DNA of 64,000 nt from Comamonas sp. (GTDB taxonomy: Bacteria; Pseudomonadota; Gammaproteobacteria; Burkholderiales; Burkholderiaceae_C): NCBI GenBank assembly GCA_021166775.1, contig JAJPEQ010000013.1, forward strand, positions 62,001-126,000, read 5' to 3'. Below, in pieces: positions 29,604 through 39,768 of the stretch; position 1 is the stretch's first letter; each line of letters opens with the position of its first letter. The notes under the pieces are model-generated. The model did no database searches. It saw only the letters and a program-made list of their open reading frames with translations, and was not told where the DNA came from. The translations under genes and the position numbers were made by a program.

Positions 29604-29916
29604 GGCCGGGTTCGGCCAGTTCCGGGCTGTGCCAGCCCAGCAGTTCCGCCAGCCGCAGCACCACCCAGCGCGCCTCCTCGGGCGCCAGAGCGCTGGTCGG
29701 CGTGACCAGGGCGGCGTGCATGCCCGCGAGCACGCCCTGCTCGGAAGGCGCGTCGTGATGCAGCTGCTGCGCGCGCTCCACCAGACCGCAGGCCAGGTCT
29801 TCGCACAGTTCATGGCGATCGCGCACCGCGGCGGCGCTCATGCGCAAACGCCCCCGCGCATCGCTGCACAGTGCGATGAACGAGGGCGGCACGATGATCT
29901 GGTTGTCGTCGTCCAT
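29590..29916 (-). CDS. Conserved-looking hypothetical protein between moaD and moaE
   Basis: A 108-residue, probably soluble and mostly helical protein of unknown function, starting MDDDNQIIVPPSFIALCSDA. No known motif is recognised. It overlaps the end of moaD by 14 bases and follows the next upstream minus-strand gene by only 3 bases, so those two are likely an operon. Coding bias matches the neighbours, which supports it being real. Confidence 0.65.
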   Translation of the reverse strand: MDDDNQIIVPPSFIALCSDARGRLRMSAAAVRDRHELCEDLACGLVERAQQLHHDAPSEQGVLAGMHAALVTPTSALAPEEARWVVLRLAELLGWHSPELAEPGLSPR

Positions 29917-29919
29917 GCG

Positions 29920-30174
29920 TCAATTGGCTGTGAAGCGCTGCTCGAAGCGCAGCCGGTCCGCGTGCAGTTCGAAGGTCACCAGCTGCCCCATCTTGCCGTC
30001 GGCCGTGCGGTGCGCGGCAAACAGGCTGGCACGCCCGCTCAGCGCCATGCTCTCCAGGTCGATGATGGCGTAGGGATGGGGCACGAAGACGTGGAATTCA
30101 AAGACGGCGCGGTGCGCGCTCTGTGGCGAGGGATAGAGCGTGTAGCCGTGGGCGGAGAAGGCGAGGGTGGCCAT
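29920..30174 (-). CDS. Small hypothetical protein, possible exported protein with unclear start
   Basis: 84 residues from the first ATG (MATLAFSAHGYTLYPSPQSA). The in-frame codons just upstream would encode KLVATRLLYALALMATLAFSA, a good signal peptide, but no ATG, GTG or TTG is found there before a stop. An ACG at 30217-30219 would restore MNKLVATRLLYAL, with AAGGA about 11 bases before it. So either translation begins at a rare codon, or the start was lost and a shortened cytoplasmic form remains. Function unknown. Confidence 0.6.
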   Translation of the reverse strand: MATLAFSAHGYTLYPSPQSAHRAVFEFHVFVPHPYAIIDLESMALSGRASLFAAHRTADGKMGQLVTFELHADRLRFEQRFTAN

Positions 30175-30236
30175 GAGGGCAAGGGCGTAAAGTAGGCGGG
30201 TCGCGACAAGTTTATTCGTCCGTGCGATCGTCCTTC

Positions 30237-30743
30237 ATGTTCAGCAGCGTTTCCATCCAGACCGAGGATTTCGATGTCTCCGCCGAGCTGGCCCGCCTGC
30301 GCGAGCGCGATGCCCGCGTGGGCGCCGTCTGCTGCTTCGTCGGCACGGTGCGCGATCGCGGCGGCGACGGCGCAGTGAGCGCGATGGAACTGGAGCACTA
30401 CCCCGGCATGACGGAAAAATCCATCATTGCCATGATCGAGGAGGCGCGCGCCCGCTTCGAGCTGCTTGGCGTGCGCGTGATTCACAGGGTGGGGCTGCTG
30501 CAGCCGCTCGATCAGATCGTGCTGGTGGCCGTGACCTCGGCGCACCGCGGCGAGAGTTTCATGGCCTGCGAGTTCCTGATGGACTACCTCAAGACCCAGG
30601 CGCCGTTCTGGAAGAAGGAAACCACCCCCGAGGGCACGCGCTGGGTGGATGCGCGCGAGAGCGACGACGCGGCGCTCGCGCGCTGGGGCGTTCAGGTCAC
30701 GCCCATGGCGACGCGGCCCCCACTTGGGGTACCCGAAGGCTGA
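30237..30743 (+). CDS. moaE: Molybdopterin synthase catalytic subunit MoaE
   Basis: With MoaD, converts cyclic pyranopterin phosphate to molybdopterin. The 168-residue protein has CCFVGTVRDRGGDGAVSAMELEHYPGMTE and the catalytic-lysine region LKTQAPFWKKETTPEGTRWVDA. ATG 30237 is chosen (MFSSVSIQTED). The C-terminus carries a ~20-residue tail ending GVPEG. It is separated from moaD by two opposing genes and ends 10 bases from birA, which converges on it. Confidence 0.93.
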   Translation: MFSSVSIQTEDFDVSAELARLRERDARVGAVCCFVGTVRDRGGDGAVSAMELEHYPGMTEKSIIAMIEEARARFELLGVRVIHRVGLLQPLDQIVLVAVTSAHRGESFMACEFLMDYLKTQAPFWKKETTPEGTRWVDARESDDAALARWGVQVTPMATRPPLGVPEG

Positions 30744-30753
30744 CGGGCTGCCC

Positions 30754-31734
30754 TCAAGGCGCTGGGGCGATCCGCACCGACACCTGGCTGCTCTCGATCA
30801 GCGTGATGATTCCCCCGTGCTGCACGCGCAGTGCGCCGCGATCGTTGATGCCCCGGCCCGTGCCCTCGCGCAGTGCTCCGGCGCCCTGAAGGCACAGTGG
30901 CTGATCGGCCAGCGCATCCAGTCGCGCAAAATCATCCAGAAACGGCGCCAGGCCTGAATGCTCGAAGCTCAGCAGACCCGCGCGCAGGTGGCGAATCAGC
31001 GCGGCCGCGATCGCGTTGCGCCCCGGTGGCTGGCCGCTGCACAGCGTGGCCAGGTCGATCACCGGTTGGGTCACGGTCTGGTGCAGATCCTCTGGCAGGC
31101 GCAGGTTCACGCCCACGCCCACGCGCGCGGTGCACGGGCCATCGTATTCGCCCTGTACCTCGATCAGGATGCCCGCAAGCTTGGCGCCGCGCGCCAGCAG
31201 ATCGTTGGGCCATTTGAGACGCAGATCGGGCACGCCCAGCTCCGCCAGCGCGTGCGCGGTGCACACACCCGCCGCGATCGACAGCCCCGAGAGCGTGGCC
31301 GGGCCGCCCGCAAAGCGCTTGAGGCACGAAAGGTACACGCCCATGCACGGAGGCGAGCTCCAGACGTGGCCACGCCGCCCGCGCCCGCCCGTCTGCTGTT
31401 CCGCGAGCACCACGGCCAGATCGGGCTGGGCATGGAGCGTTCGCGCCAATTCGTCCTGTGTCGAATCCAGCGCCCAGTGCACTTGTATCGGCGGCCCCGC
31501 TGCGCCGCTGAGTTGCGCGATGCGCGTGGCGTCCAGCAATTCGACGGGCCACGGCAGGCTGTAGCCCACATTGGTGCGCGCCTCGATCGGCAGGCCAAGC
31601 GCGCGCAGCGCGGCGATCTGCTTCCACACGGCAGCGCGCGTCACGCCCAGCTGTTCGGCCAGCGCCTCGCCCGAGATCGGCATGCCCGGCGCCAGCCGCT
31701 GCATCACTTCATGAGGAGATAGTGTGCGCTTCAT
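30754..31734 (-). CDS. birA: Biotin-protein ligase and biotin repressor BirA
   Basis: Makes biotinyl-AMP and attaches biotin to acetyl-CoA carboxylase carrier protein. The 326-residue protein has an N-terminal helix-turn-helix (GEALAEQLGVTRAAVWKQI), the ligase loop TGGRGRRGHVWSSP, KWPNDLLARGAKLAGILIE and a short C-terminal SH3-like domain. The helix-turn-helix means it can also act as a DNA-binding repressor. The start is ATG 31734 (MKRTLSPHEV). It is divergent from bioY, with a BirA-type operator in between. Confidence 0.94.
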   Translation of the reverse strand: MKRTLSPHEVMQRLAPGMPISGEALAEQLGVTRAAVWKQIAALRALGLPIEARTNVGYSLPWPVELLDATRIAQLSGAAGPPIQVHWALDSTQDELARTLHAQPDLAVVLAEQQTGGRGRRGHVWSSPPCMGVYLSCLKRFAGGPATLSGLSIAAGVCTAHALAELGVPDLRLKWPNDLLARGAKLAGILIEVQGEYDGPCTARVGVGVNLRLPEDLHQTVTQPVIDLATLCSGQPPGRNAIAAALIRHLRAGLLSFEHSGLAPFLDDFARLDALADQPLCLQGAGALREGTGRGINDRGALRVQHGGIITLIESSQVSVRIAPAP

Positions 31735-31803
31735 GAGCCGAGTGTGCCCGCAAATGGTTGGAGCGCGCGGCCCCGCTGGTTGGGTGATCAAACGCCGCAG
31801 GAA

Positions 31804-31835
31804 TTGTCAACGTAATTATGAATTCAAGTTGACAC
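31804..31835 (+). promoter_or_regulatory. BirA-type operator in the birA-bioY intergenic region
   Basis: TTGTCAACG, 14 bases, AGTTGACAC: inverted 9-bp arms (7 bp perfect) with the arm length and spacing of the known BirA site (TTGTAAACC-N14-GGTTTACAA). The right arm contains the -35 of the predicted bioY promoter. Confidence 0.75.
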
Positions 31836-31857
31836 GAGGCTGATCGGCGTAGATACT
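31829..31857 (+). promoter_or_regulatory. Predicted bioY promoter
   Basis: A consensus -35 TTGACA (31829-31834), a 17-base spacer, and GATACT as -10, 59 bases before the bioY start. Overlap of the -35 with the BirA operator would allow repression when biotin is plentiful. Confidence 0.65.
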
Positions 31858-31916
31858 TGCGCCTCGCCCGTGCGGCCGAGGGTTGGCCCGCTCGGGGTTT
31901 TTTGCAGGAACTCATC

Positions 31917-32498
31917 ATGACACAAGAAGCTTCGGTTGCTCTTTCCAATGGCGCTGCCGGTGGTGCACGCTGGCTGCGTCAGGCCGCGCTGGTGCTCGCT
32001 GGCACGGCGGTGCTCACGGCCTCCTCCTACGTCAGCATTCCCATGGTGCCCGTGCCGGTTTCCATGCAGACCTTTGCGGTGCTGATGGTGGGTGCGCTCT
32101 ATGGCTGGCGCCTGGGCGGCATCACGGTGCTGGCCTGGCTGCTCGAGGCGTTGCTGGGCATGCCGGTGCTCGCGGGAGGCAAGGGGGGGCTCGCCCCCTT
32201 CGTCGGGCCGACGGCCGGATATCTGTTGGCCTTTCCCGTCGGTGCGATGCTGATGGGGTGGCTGGTCGAGCGTGGTTTCGACGGCACACGCCCGCTGCGC
32301 GCGTTCGGCGCCATGTTGCTGTGCACCACGCTGATCCTGGCGATCGGCGGGCTGTGGCTCGGCACGATGATCGGCGCGGCCAAGGGCTGGGCGCTGGGTG
32401 TTGCGCCTTTCCTCGCGGGTGAGGTGGTCAAGTCGGCGCTGGGCGCGGCCTCGCTCGTGCTCTGGAGTACCGCGCGCAAGGCATTGGGCCGCCGGTGA
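31917..32498 (+). CDS. bioY: Biotin transporter S-component BioY
   Basis: Membrane biotin-binding component of an ECF-type importer, or a solitary transporter. The 193-residue protein has about six hydrophobic segments and the family pattern SSYVSIPMVPVPVSMQTFAVLMVGALYG, followed by GPTAGYLLAFPVGA. No bioM or bioN lies beside it. Regulation by BirA is indicated by the operator upstream. Its stop overlaps the GTG start of the DUF1284 gene. Confidence 0.95.
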   Translation: MTQEASVALSNGAAGGARWLRQAALVLAGTAVLTASSYVSIPMVPVPVSMQTFAVLMVGALYGWRLGGITVLAWLLEALLGMPVLAGGKGGLAPFVGPTAGYLLAFPVGAMLMGWLVERGFDGTRPLRAFGAMLLCTTLILAIGGLWLGTMIGAAKGWALGVAPFLAGEVVKSALGAASLVLWSTARKALGRR

Positions 32499-32920
32499 CG
32501 GTGCGCCTGCGTGCACACCATCTGTTGTGCATGCTGACCTACTCGGGCAAGGGCTACAGCGAAGCCTTTGTCCACTCGTTTGACCGCCTCGTTCAGCGCA
32601 TCGGCGCGGGCGAGGCGATCGAGCTTCTGGCAGGCCCGGATGATGTGTGCGAGCCGATCGCGGGCAACGCCGGGGAGCACTGCCACTGCACCAGCGTGAT
32701 CGAGCGCGACCGCCTGGCCGCTGGGCAGTTGGCGCGGCTCGCCGGCCTGCCGTTGACGCCGGGCACGCGAGTGACGGTGACCGCGCCGCTCGTGCAGCGC
32801 CTGCGCACGGCGTTTGCCGAAGGCTCCATCCGCGCCGCTTGCGCCGACTGCCCCTGGTACGCGATGTGCACTGAAGTCGCCGCAGGGGGCTACGCTAGCG
32901 CGTTGCTGCGCGCGCACTGA
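32495..32920 (+). CDS. DUF1284 family cysteine-rich protein
   Basis: A 141-residue protein of the DUF1284 family, beginning [21 protein letters not shown]. It has seven cysteines, several in close pairs ([15 protein letters not shown]), which suggests metal or Fe-S binding, but no function is established. The start is GTG 32495, overlapping the bioY stop as GTGA, so the two are translationally coupled and probably share BirA control. That suggests, without proof, a link with biotin. Confidence 0.75.
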   Translation: MTVRLRAHHLLCMLTYSGKGYSEAFVHSFDRLVQRIGAGEAIELLAGPDDVCEPIAGNAGEHCHCTSVIERDRLAAGQLARLAGLPLTPGTRVTVTAPLVQRLRTAFAEGSIRAACADCPWYAMCTEVAAGGYASALLRAH

Positions 32921-32934
32921 CGGGCGCGCCCCGT

Positions 32935-32963
32935 CTTGAAGTGGGGCGCCCTGCCCCTCATAT
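32935..32963 (+). promoter_or_regulatory. Heat-shock (sigma-32) promoter of clpB
   Basis: CTTGAAG (32935-32941), a 14-base spacer and CCTCATAT (32956-32963): one mismatch in each box against CTTGAAA and CCCCATNT. The clpB start is 32 bases further on. Confidence 0.7.
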
Positions 32964-32994
32964 CGGATGTAACTCACATTTCACGGGTTGCATC

Positions 32995-35595
<2,601 letters not shown>

Positions 35596-35789
35596 GGAGG
35601 CCGGGCGTGGCGCCGACTTGAACTTCCCCGTCCGGCCGCCGTCTGTGTAAACAGGCATCGTCGTGCGGTTGCAGCGTGCGGACGTCGTTTTCCGGGTATT
35701 CGCAGGCCGTGATGATGCATCGCCGATTGCGGCTTACCATAGATGGGTGTGCAGCGCCACGCGGCGCACCCACCCCAACAGAAAGAGGC

Positions 35790-36107
35790 ATGGATTTGAA
35801 CGAAGTCGTCACCACCGTCGCGCGCTGGAGCCTGCGCCTGCTCGTGATCGTCATGGGCGCGGTGCTGTTCCTGAGCTTGCTGGCCGCTGCCGGTGTGTTG
35901 GCGCTGGCGTGGGGCATCCGCCTGCTCTGGGCGCGCCTGACGGGCCGCCCCGCCAGGCCCTGGGTCATGCGCATGGATCCGCGCCATGGCTTCAGCACGG
36001 TGTACCGAAGCACCGCGCGATGGACATCGCACACCGCCAGCAAGGCCAGGAGCAGCGTCAGTCGCCTGGGCGACGTGACCGACGTGGAGCCGCGCGAAAT
36101 CCGCTGA
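35790..36107 (+). CDS. Small membrane protein, unknown function
   Basis: A 105-residue protein with one or two hydrophobic segments (LLVIVMGAVLFLSLLAAAG and VLALAWGIRLLWA) and a basic C-terminal tail. ATG 35790 is preceded by AAGAGG. It is not recognised as a known family. It lies alone between clpB and an aldehyde dehydrogenase gene. Confidence 0.6.
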   Translation: MDLNEVVTTVARWSLRLLVIVMGAVLFLSLLAAAGVLALAWGIRLLWARLTGRPARPWVMRMDPRHGFSTVYRSTARWTSHTASKARSSVSRLGDVTDVEPREIR

Positions 36108-36203
36108 GCGCGGTGCCACACTGCGCCGGTATTTCACGGGCGCGACCTGCGCGTGGACTGCGTTGGCATGCGGGCGCGCCCCACCCTTTTGGAAGGCCAG
36201 GAC

Positions 36204-37649
36204 ATGCCCGATACCAGTTCCGAAGAAGTGCAGCGGCTCTTCAAGGCCCAGCATGCCGCCAGCCGCGCGCAGCCCGATGCGCCCCTCGGTGTGCGCCGCG
36301 AGCGGCTGCTGCGCCTGCGCTCGCTGCTTGAACAACACGCCCCCACGCTGGCCGCGGCCGTGCAGGCCGATTTCGGCATGCGTTCGCCGCGCCTCACCGA
36401 AGTGGCGGATTTCTTCCTGCTGCGCGCGCAGCTCGCGTCCACGCTCAAGCATCTGGCACGCTGGTGCCGCCCGCAGAAGGTGCGTACGCCCTTGTACCTG
36501 CAGCCCGCGCGCGCCTGGGTGCAGCGCCAGCCGCTGGGGGTGATCGGCGTCATCTCGCCGTGGAACTATCCGGTGCAGCTCGCCCTCGGTCCCGCGATCG
36601 GGGCGCTCGCGGCCGGCAACCGCGTGCTGCTCAAACCCAGCGAACTCACGCCGCACACCTCGGCCAAGCTGGCCGATCTGGTCGCGCAGTTCTTCGCGCC
36701 TGACGAATTCTGCGTGGTGCAGGGCGGTGCCGACGTGGCCGCGCAGGTGGCGTCGCTCCCGCTCGATCATCTGGTGTTCACGGGTTCGACGGCTGTGGGT
36801 CGCAAGGTGGCTCTGGCCGCCGCCGCCCACCTCACGCCGACCACGCTGGAGCTCGGCGGCAAGTCGCCCGCCATCCTCGACGCCGACTGCGATTTGCGTG
36901 ACGCGGCCACCAAGATTGCGCACGGCAAGCTGCTCAATGCCGGGCAGACCTGCATTGCGCCCGACTATCTCTTCATTCCCAAGGGCAGCGAGGCAGCCTT
37001 TGCCGAGGCGTACCGCGCGGCCGTGGCGAGGCTTTTTCCGTACTTCGAGGGCAACCCCGACTACGCTTCCATCATCACGCCGCGCCACCTCGCGCGTCTG
37101 CGCGACCTGCTGCGGGAGGCGCGCGAGTTGGGCGCCGACGTGCAGGAGCTTGGCGCCGTCCCTGGCTCGCCCGCGGCGCCGCAGCAAAGCCTGGGCGACG
37201 GCATCGCCCGCCAGATGGCGCCTGCGCTGGTTTTCGGCGCCACCGGCGACATGCGCCTCATGCAGGAGGAAATCTTCGGTCCGGTGCTGCCGGTGATCGG
37301 CTACGAAGCGCTCGACGAGGCGGTCCACCACATCAACGCGCACCCGCGCCCGCTCTCGCTGTACTGGTTCGGCAACCGCCAGGCGGTGCGCGACGAGGTG
37401 CTGGCACGCACCGTGAGCGGTGGCGTCACGGTGAACGACACGCTGCTGCACATCGCGCACGAGAACCTGCCCTTCGGCGGCGTGGGGGACAGCGGCTGGG
37501 GTGCCTACCACGGCGAGCCGGGCTTCGTGCGCTTCAGCCACGCCAAGCCGGTGCTCGTGCAGTCGCGCTTCAGTGCCGGGGGGGCGCTTTATCCGCCTTA
37601 CGGCGCGCGTTTCGACCGCGTCATGAGCGTGCTGCGCAAGCTCCTGTAG
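36204..37649 (+). CDS. Aldehyde dehydrogenase, coniferyl-aldehyde dehydrogenase-like
   Basis: A 481-residue class-3-like aldehyde dehydrogenase. It has GVIGVISPWNYPVQL, the NAD-linked FTGSTAVGRKVA, LELGGKSPAIL with the active-site Glu and NAGQTCIAPDY with the catalytic Cys. The C-terminal hydrophobic tail is short. The pattern resembles CalB-like enzymes that oxidise aromatic aldehydes, but substrate specificity is a guess. GGAAGG lies ahead of ATG 36204. Confidence 0.85.
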   Translation: MPDTSSEEVQRLFKAQHAASRAQPDAPLGVRRERLLRLRSLLEQHAPTLAAAVQADFGMRSPRLTEVADFFLLRAQLASTLKHLARWCRPQKVRTPLYLQPARAWVQRQPLGVIGVISPWNYPVQLALGPAIGALAAGNRVLLKPSELTPHTSAKLADLVAQFFAPDEFCVVQGGADVAAQVASLPLDHLVFTGSTAVGRKVALAAAAHLTPTTLELGGKSPAILDADCDLRDAATKIAHGKLLNAGQTCIAPDYLFIPKGSEAAFAEAYRAAVARLFPYFEGNPDYASIITPRHLARLRDLLREARELGADVQELGAVPGSPAAPQQSLGDGIARQMAPALVFGATGDMRLMQEEIFGPVLPVIGYEALDEAVHHINAHPRPLSLYWFGNRQAVRDEVLARTVSGGVTVNDTLLHIAHENLPFGGVGDSGWGAYHGEPGFVRFSHAKPVLVQSRFSAGGALYPPYGARFDRVMSVLRKLL

Positions 37650-37681
37650 CCTCCATCCGGGGCGCGACGCCGCACTAGCAC

Positions 37682-37721
37682 AAAACTTCGTTTCGCCTTC
37701 GTAAGGCAGATAAAAGTTTTT
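37682..37721. other. Two-stem inverted-repeat structure upstream of the GNAT gene
   Basis: Outer arms AAAACTT (37682-37688) and AAGTTTT (37714-37720) enclose an inner hairpin GCCTT-CGT-AAGGC (37695-37707). It may be a terminator for the aldehyde dehydrogenase gene or an RNA/protein-binding site. Confidence 0.5.
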
Positions 37722-37764
37722 GCGCGAGAATCGCGGCCTTTCTCACGTTTGTGTTTGTGTTTTC

Positions 37765-38286
37765 ATGTCTCGTATTCAGGTACGCCCCGCCACGTTGCGC
37801 GATGCCAAGGCCATCGCCCAAGTCCACACTTCCGCCGCCCTGCAAGTCTACAAAGGCGTCGTCCCCGACGAGCAGCTCAAGGTCATGTCTTCCCCCGAAA
37901 AGCGCCAGGCCTACTGGCGCGAAGCCATCGACTACTGCGAGCCGCAGGTGCAGGTGGCCGTGGAGGACGACAAGATCGTCGGCTTCGTCGGCTTCGACCG
38001 CTCACGCGACCCCAAGACCCGCCCGACCACCGGCGAGATCTGGGCCATTTACGCCGACCCGGGTCACTGGGACCAAGGCGTGGGTCTGGCGCTGTGGGAC
38101 GCCGCGCGCGAAGGCCTGGCCGAAGAAGGCTGCACCACCGTGACCGCCTGGGTGCCGCTGCGCAACGAGCGCGCGCTGCGCTTTCACGAGGCAGCCGGTT
38201 TCAAGCGCGAGATGAGCACCGCCAAGACGGCGGTGATTGGCGGCGTGAAGATCGAGGAAGTGCGGCTGCAGCGCTCCTTGAACTAG
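37765..38286 (+). CDS. GNAT family N-acetyltransferase
   Basis: A 173-residue acetyltransferase with the GNAT fold: IQVRPATLRDAKAIAQVHTSA, then VGFVGFDRSRD, the acetyl-CoA loop region EIWAIYADPGHWDQGVGLALWDAA and the NERALRFHEAAGF motif. The substrate is unknown. ATG 37765 lacks a recognisable Shine-Dalgarno; the leader is T-rich (GTGTTTGTGTTTTC). It converges on ribD. Confidence 0.85.
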   Translation: MSRIQVRPATLRDAKAIAQVHTSAALQVYKGVVPDEQLKVMSSPEKRQAYWREAIDYCEPQVQVAVEDDKIVGFVGFDRSRDPKTRPTTGEIWAIYADPGHWDQGVGLALWDAAREGLAEEGCTTVTAWVPLRNERALRFHEAAGFKREMSTAKTAVIGGVKIEEVRLQRSLN

Positions 38287-38308
38287 AGCGGCTAGCGCCC
38301 GGCAGAAA

Positions 38309-38471
38309 AGGGCTCAGGCCATATTTCTCTTGGAAACTTGACCTTTGCGCCTGAGTCCCTTTCCCCTCTGAGGGAAGGCCGGGATGGGGCCGTTGCCAGT
38401 CCATGCGCCCGGCGCGAGCGCTGGTGTATCGCCCCCTCCCCGAGCGCTCGCACGGCGGGCAAGAGCCGTGC
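38309..38471. other. Cluster of inverted repeats between convergent genes
   Basis: AGGGCTCAGGC / GCCTGAGTCCCT (38309-38360), TTCCC / GGGAA inside 38361-38376, GAGCGCT / AGCGCTC (38416-38449) and GCACGGC / GCCGTGC (38450-38471) follow one another between the GNAT and ribD stops. Termination is likely; no gene is seen. Confidence 0.5.
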
Positions 38472-39608
38472 TCACAGACCTTCGGATACCGTAAGGCCGA
38501 AATCCGCCCGCCCCTTGGCCCGCGCCAGCAAGCGCAGATCCGGCCCCACGCGCTCCACGCCCTGCCACTCAAGCCCCAGGCCTTGCGACAGGGCCTGCAG
38601 CGGCCCCCAATCGGCCAGCCTCTGCCCGCCGCTGCCCAGCAGCATGGGGGCGAGGTACAGCAGCACTTCATCCACCAGCCCGGCCTGCACGAAGGCGCCG
38701 CTCAGCCGCGGGCCCGCCTCCAGGTGCAGCTCGTTCACGCTGCGCCGGCCCAGGTCGCGCAGCAGCGCGGGCAGGTCCACCTGGCCGTCGGCATTGGGCA
38801 GCGCGGTGACCGTGGCCCCGCGTGCGCGCAGCGCATCTGATGCAGCCGTATCCTCGCGCGCGGTGTAAATCCAGACCTGCCTGCCCGGCACGTCAAACAG
38901 CCGGGCGCCGGGCGGCGTGCGCAGGTGGCTGTCCAGCACCACCAGGTGCGGCTGGCGCGGCGTGGCCGCGCCGCGCACGTTCAGCAAAGGGTCGTCCGCC
39001 AGCACTGTGCCCACGCCTGTGAGCACCGCGCAGGCGCGTGCGCGCCAAGCGTGCCCATCCGTGCGCGCCTCGGGCGAGGTGATCCACTGGCTCGTGCCAT
39101 CGGCCAGCGCCGCCACGCCATCGAGCGAGGTGGCCGCCTTCATCCGCACCCAGGGCGTGCCGCGCACCATGCGGCTGAAAAAGCCGATGTTGAGCTCACG
39201 CGATTCGGCGGCCCCCGGCCCTATCTCGACCTGCACACCTGCCGCCCGCAGCCGCGCGAAGCCCTGGCCCGCCACCAGCGGATTGGGGTCGGCGATGGAC
39301 GCCACCACGCGGGCGATGCCCGCCGCGATCAAGGCGTCGCAGCAGGGCCCCGTGCGCCCCTGGTGCGCGCACGGCTCCAGCGTGACATAGGCGGTCGCGC
39401 CGCTCGCGGCTCGGCCTTGCGCCGCCGCGTCGCGCAGCGCCATCACCTCGGCGTGTGGCCCCCCGGCCTGCTGCGTAAAACCGCGGCCCAGCACCCGCCC
39501 GTCGGCCGCCGTGATGACGCAGCCCACGCGGGGGTTGGGGTTGGAAAGAAAAAGCGCCTGAGCGGCCAGCTCAAGCGCCTGGGTGATGGGGGAGGAGGCA
39601 GCGGTCAT
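38472..39608 (-). CDS. ribD: Bifunctional riboflavin deaminase/reductase RibD
   Basis: Two consecutive steps of riboflavin synthesis. The 378-residue protein has an N-terminal zinc deaminase (FLSNPNPRVGCVI, GGPHAEVMAL and EPCAHQGRTGPCC) and a C-terminal reductase (VRMKAATSLDGVAALADGTS, VLTGVGTVLADDPLLNVR). No other rib genes or FMN riboswitch is adjacent. Its start is about 33 bases from a tRNA-Ser gene on the same strand. Confidence 0.95.
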   Translation of the reverse strand: MTAASSPITQALELAAQALFLSNPNPRVGCVITAADGRVLGRGFTQQAGGPHAEVMALRDAAAQGRAASGATAYVTLEPCAHQGRTGPCCDALIAAGIARVVASIADPNPLVAGQGFARLRAAGVQVEIGPGAAESRELNIGFFSRMVRGTPWVRMKAATSLDGVAALADGTSQWITSPEARTDGHAWRARACAVLTGVGTVLADDPLLNVRGAATPRQPHLVVLDSHLRTPPGARLFDVPGRQVWIYTAREDTAASDALRARGATVTALPNADGQVDLPALLRDLGRRSVNELHLEAGPRLSGAFVQAGLVDEVLLYLAPMLLGSGGQRLADWGPLQALSQGLGLEWQGVERVGPDLRLLARAKGRADFGLTVSEGL

Positions 39609-39641
39609 GACGCCCGCGATGGTAGTCTGATGCGTGCCTGA

Positions 39642-39729
39642 TGGCGGAGACTGTGAGATTCGAACTCACGGACGGTTGCCCGTCGGCAGTTTTCAAGACT
39701 GCTGGTTTAAACCACTCACCCAAGTCTCC
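39642..39729 (-). tRNA. tRNA-Ser (anticodon UGA)
   Basis: An 88-base tRNA with CCA encoded. The acceptor stem is GGAGACT / AGTCTCC, the anticodon loop CTTGAAA gives anticodon UGA, a long variable arm as in serine tRNAs follows, and the T loop is GTTCGAATC. No integrase or attachment-site copy was seen nearby. Confidence 0.95.
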
Positions 39730-39768
39730 GTGGCGCGTTCCGCGATGGGCCACGGATTGTATCTGCGG

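Noticed and set aside
38472-39641. FMN riboswitch ahead of ribD
   Set aside because: Only about 33 bases separate ribD from the tRNA gene, too short for the element, and no conserved FMN-box sequence is visible.
39642-39768. tRNA-Ser as an integration site of a mobile element
   Set aside because: No integrase, direct repeat of the tRNA end or foreign gene block is seen beside it.
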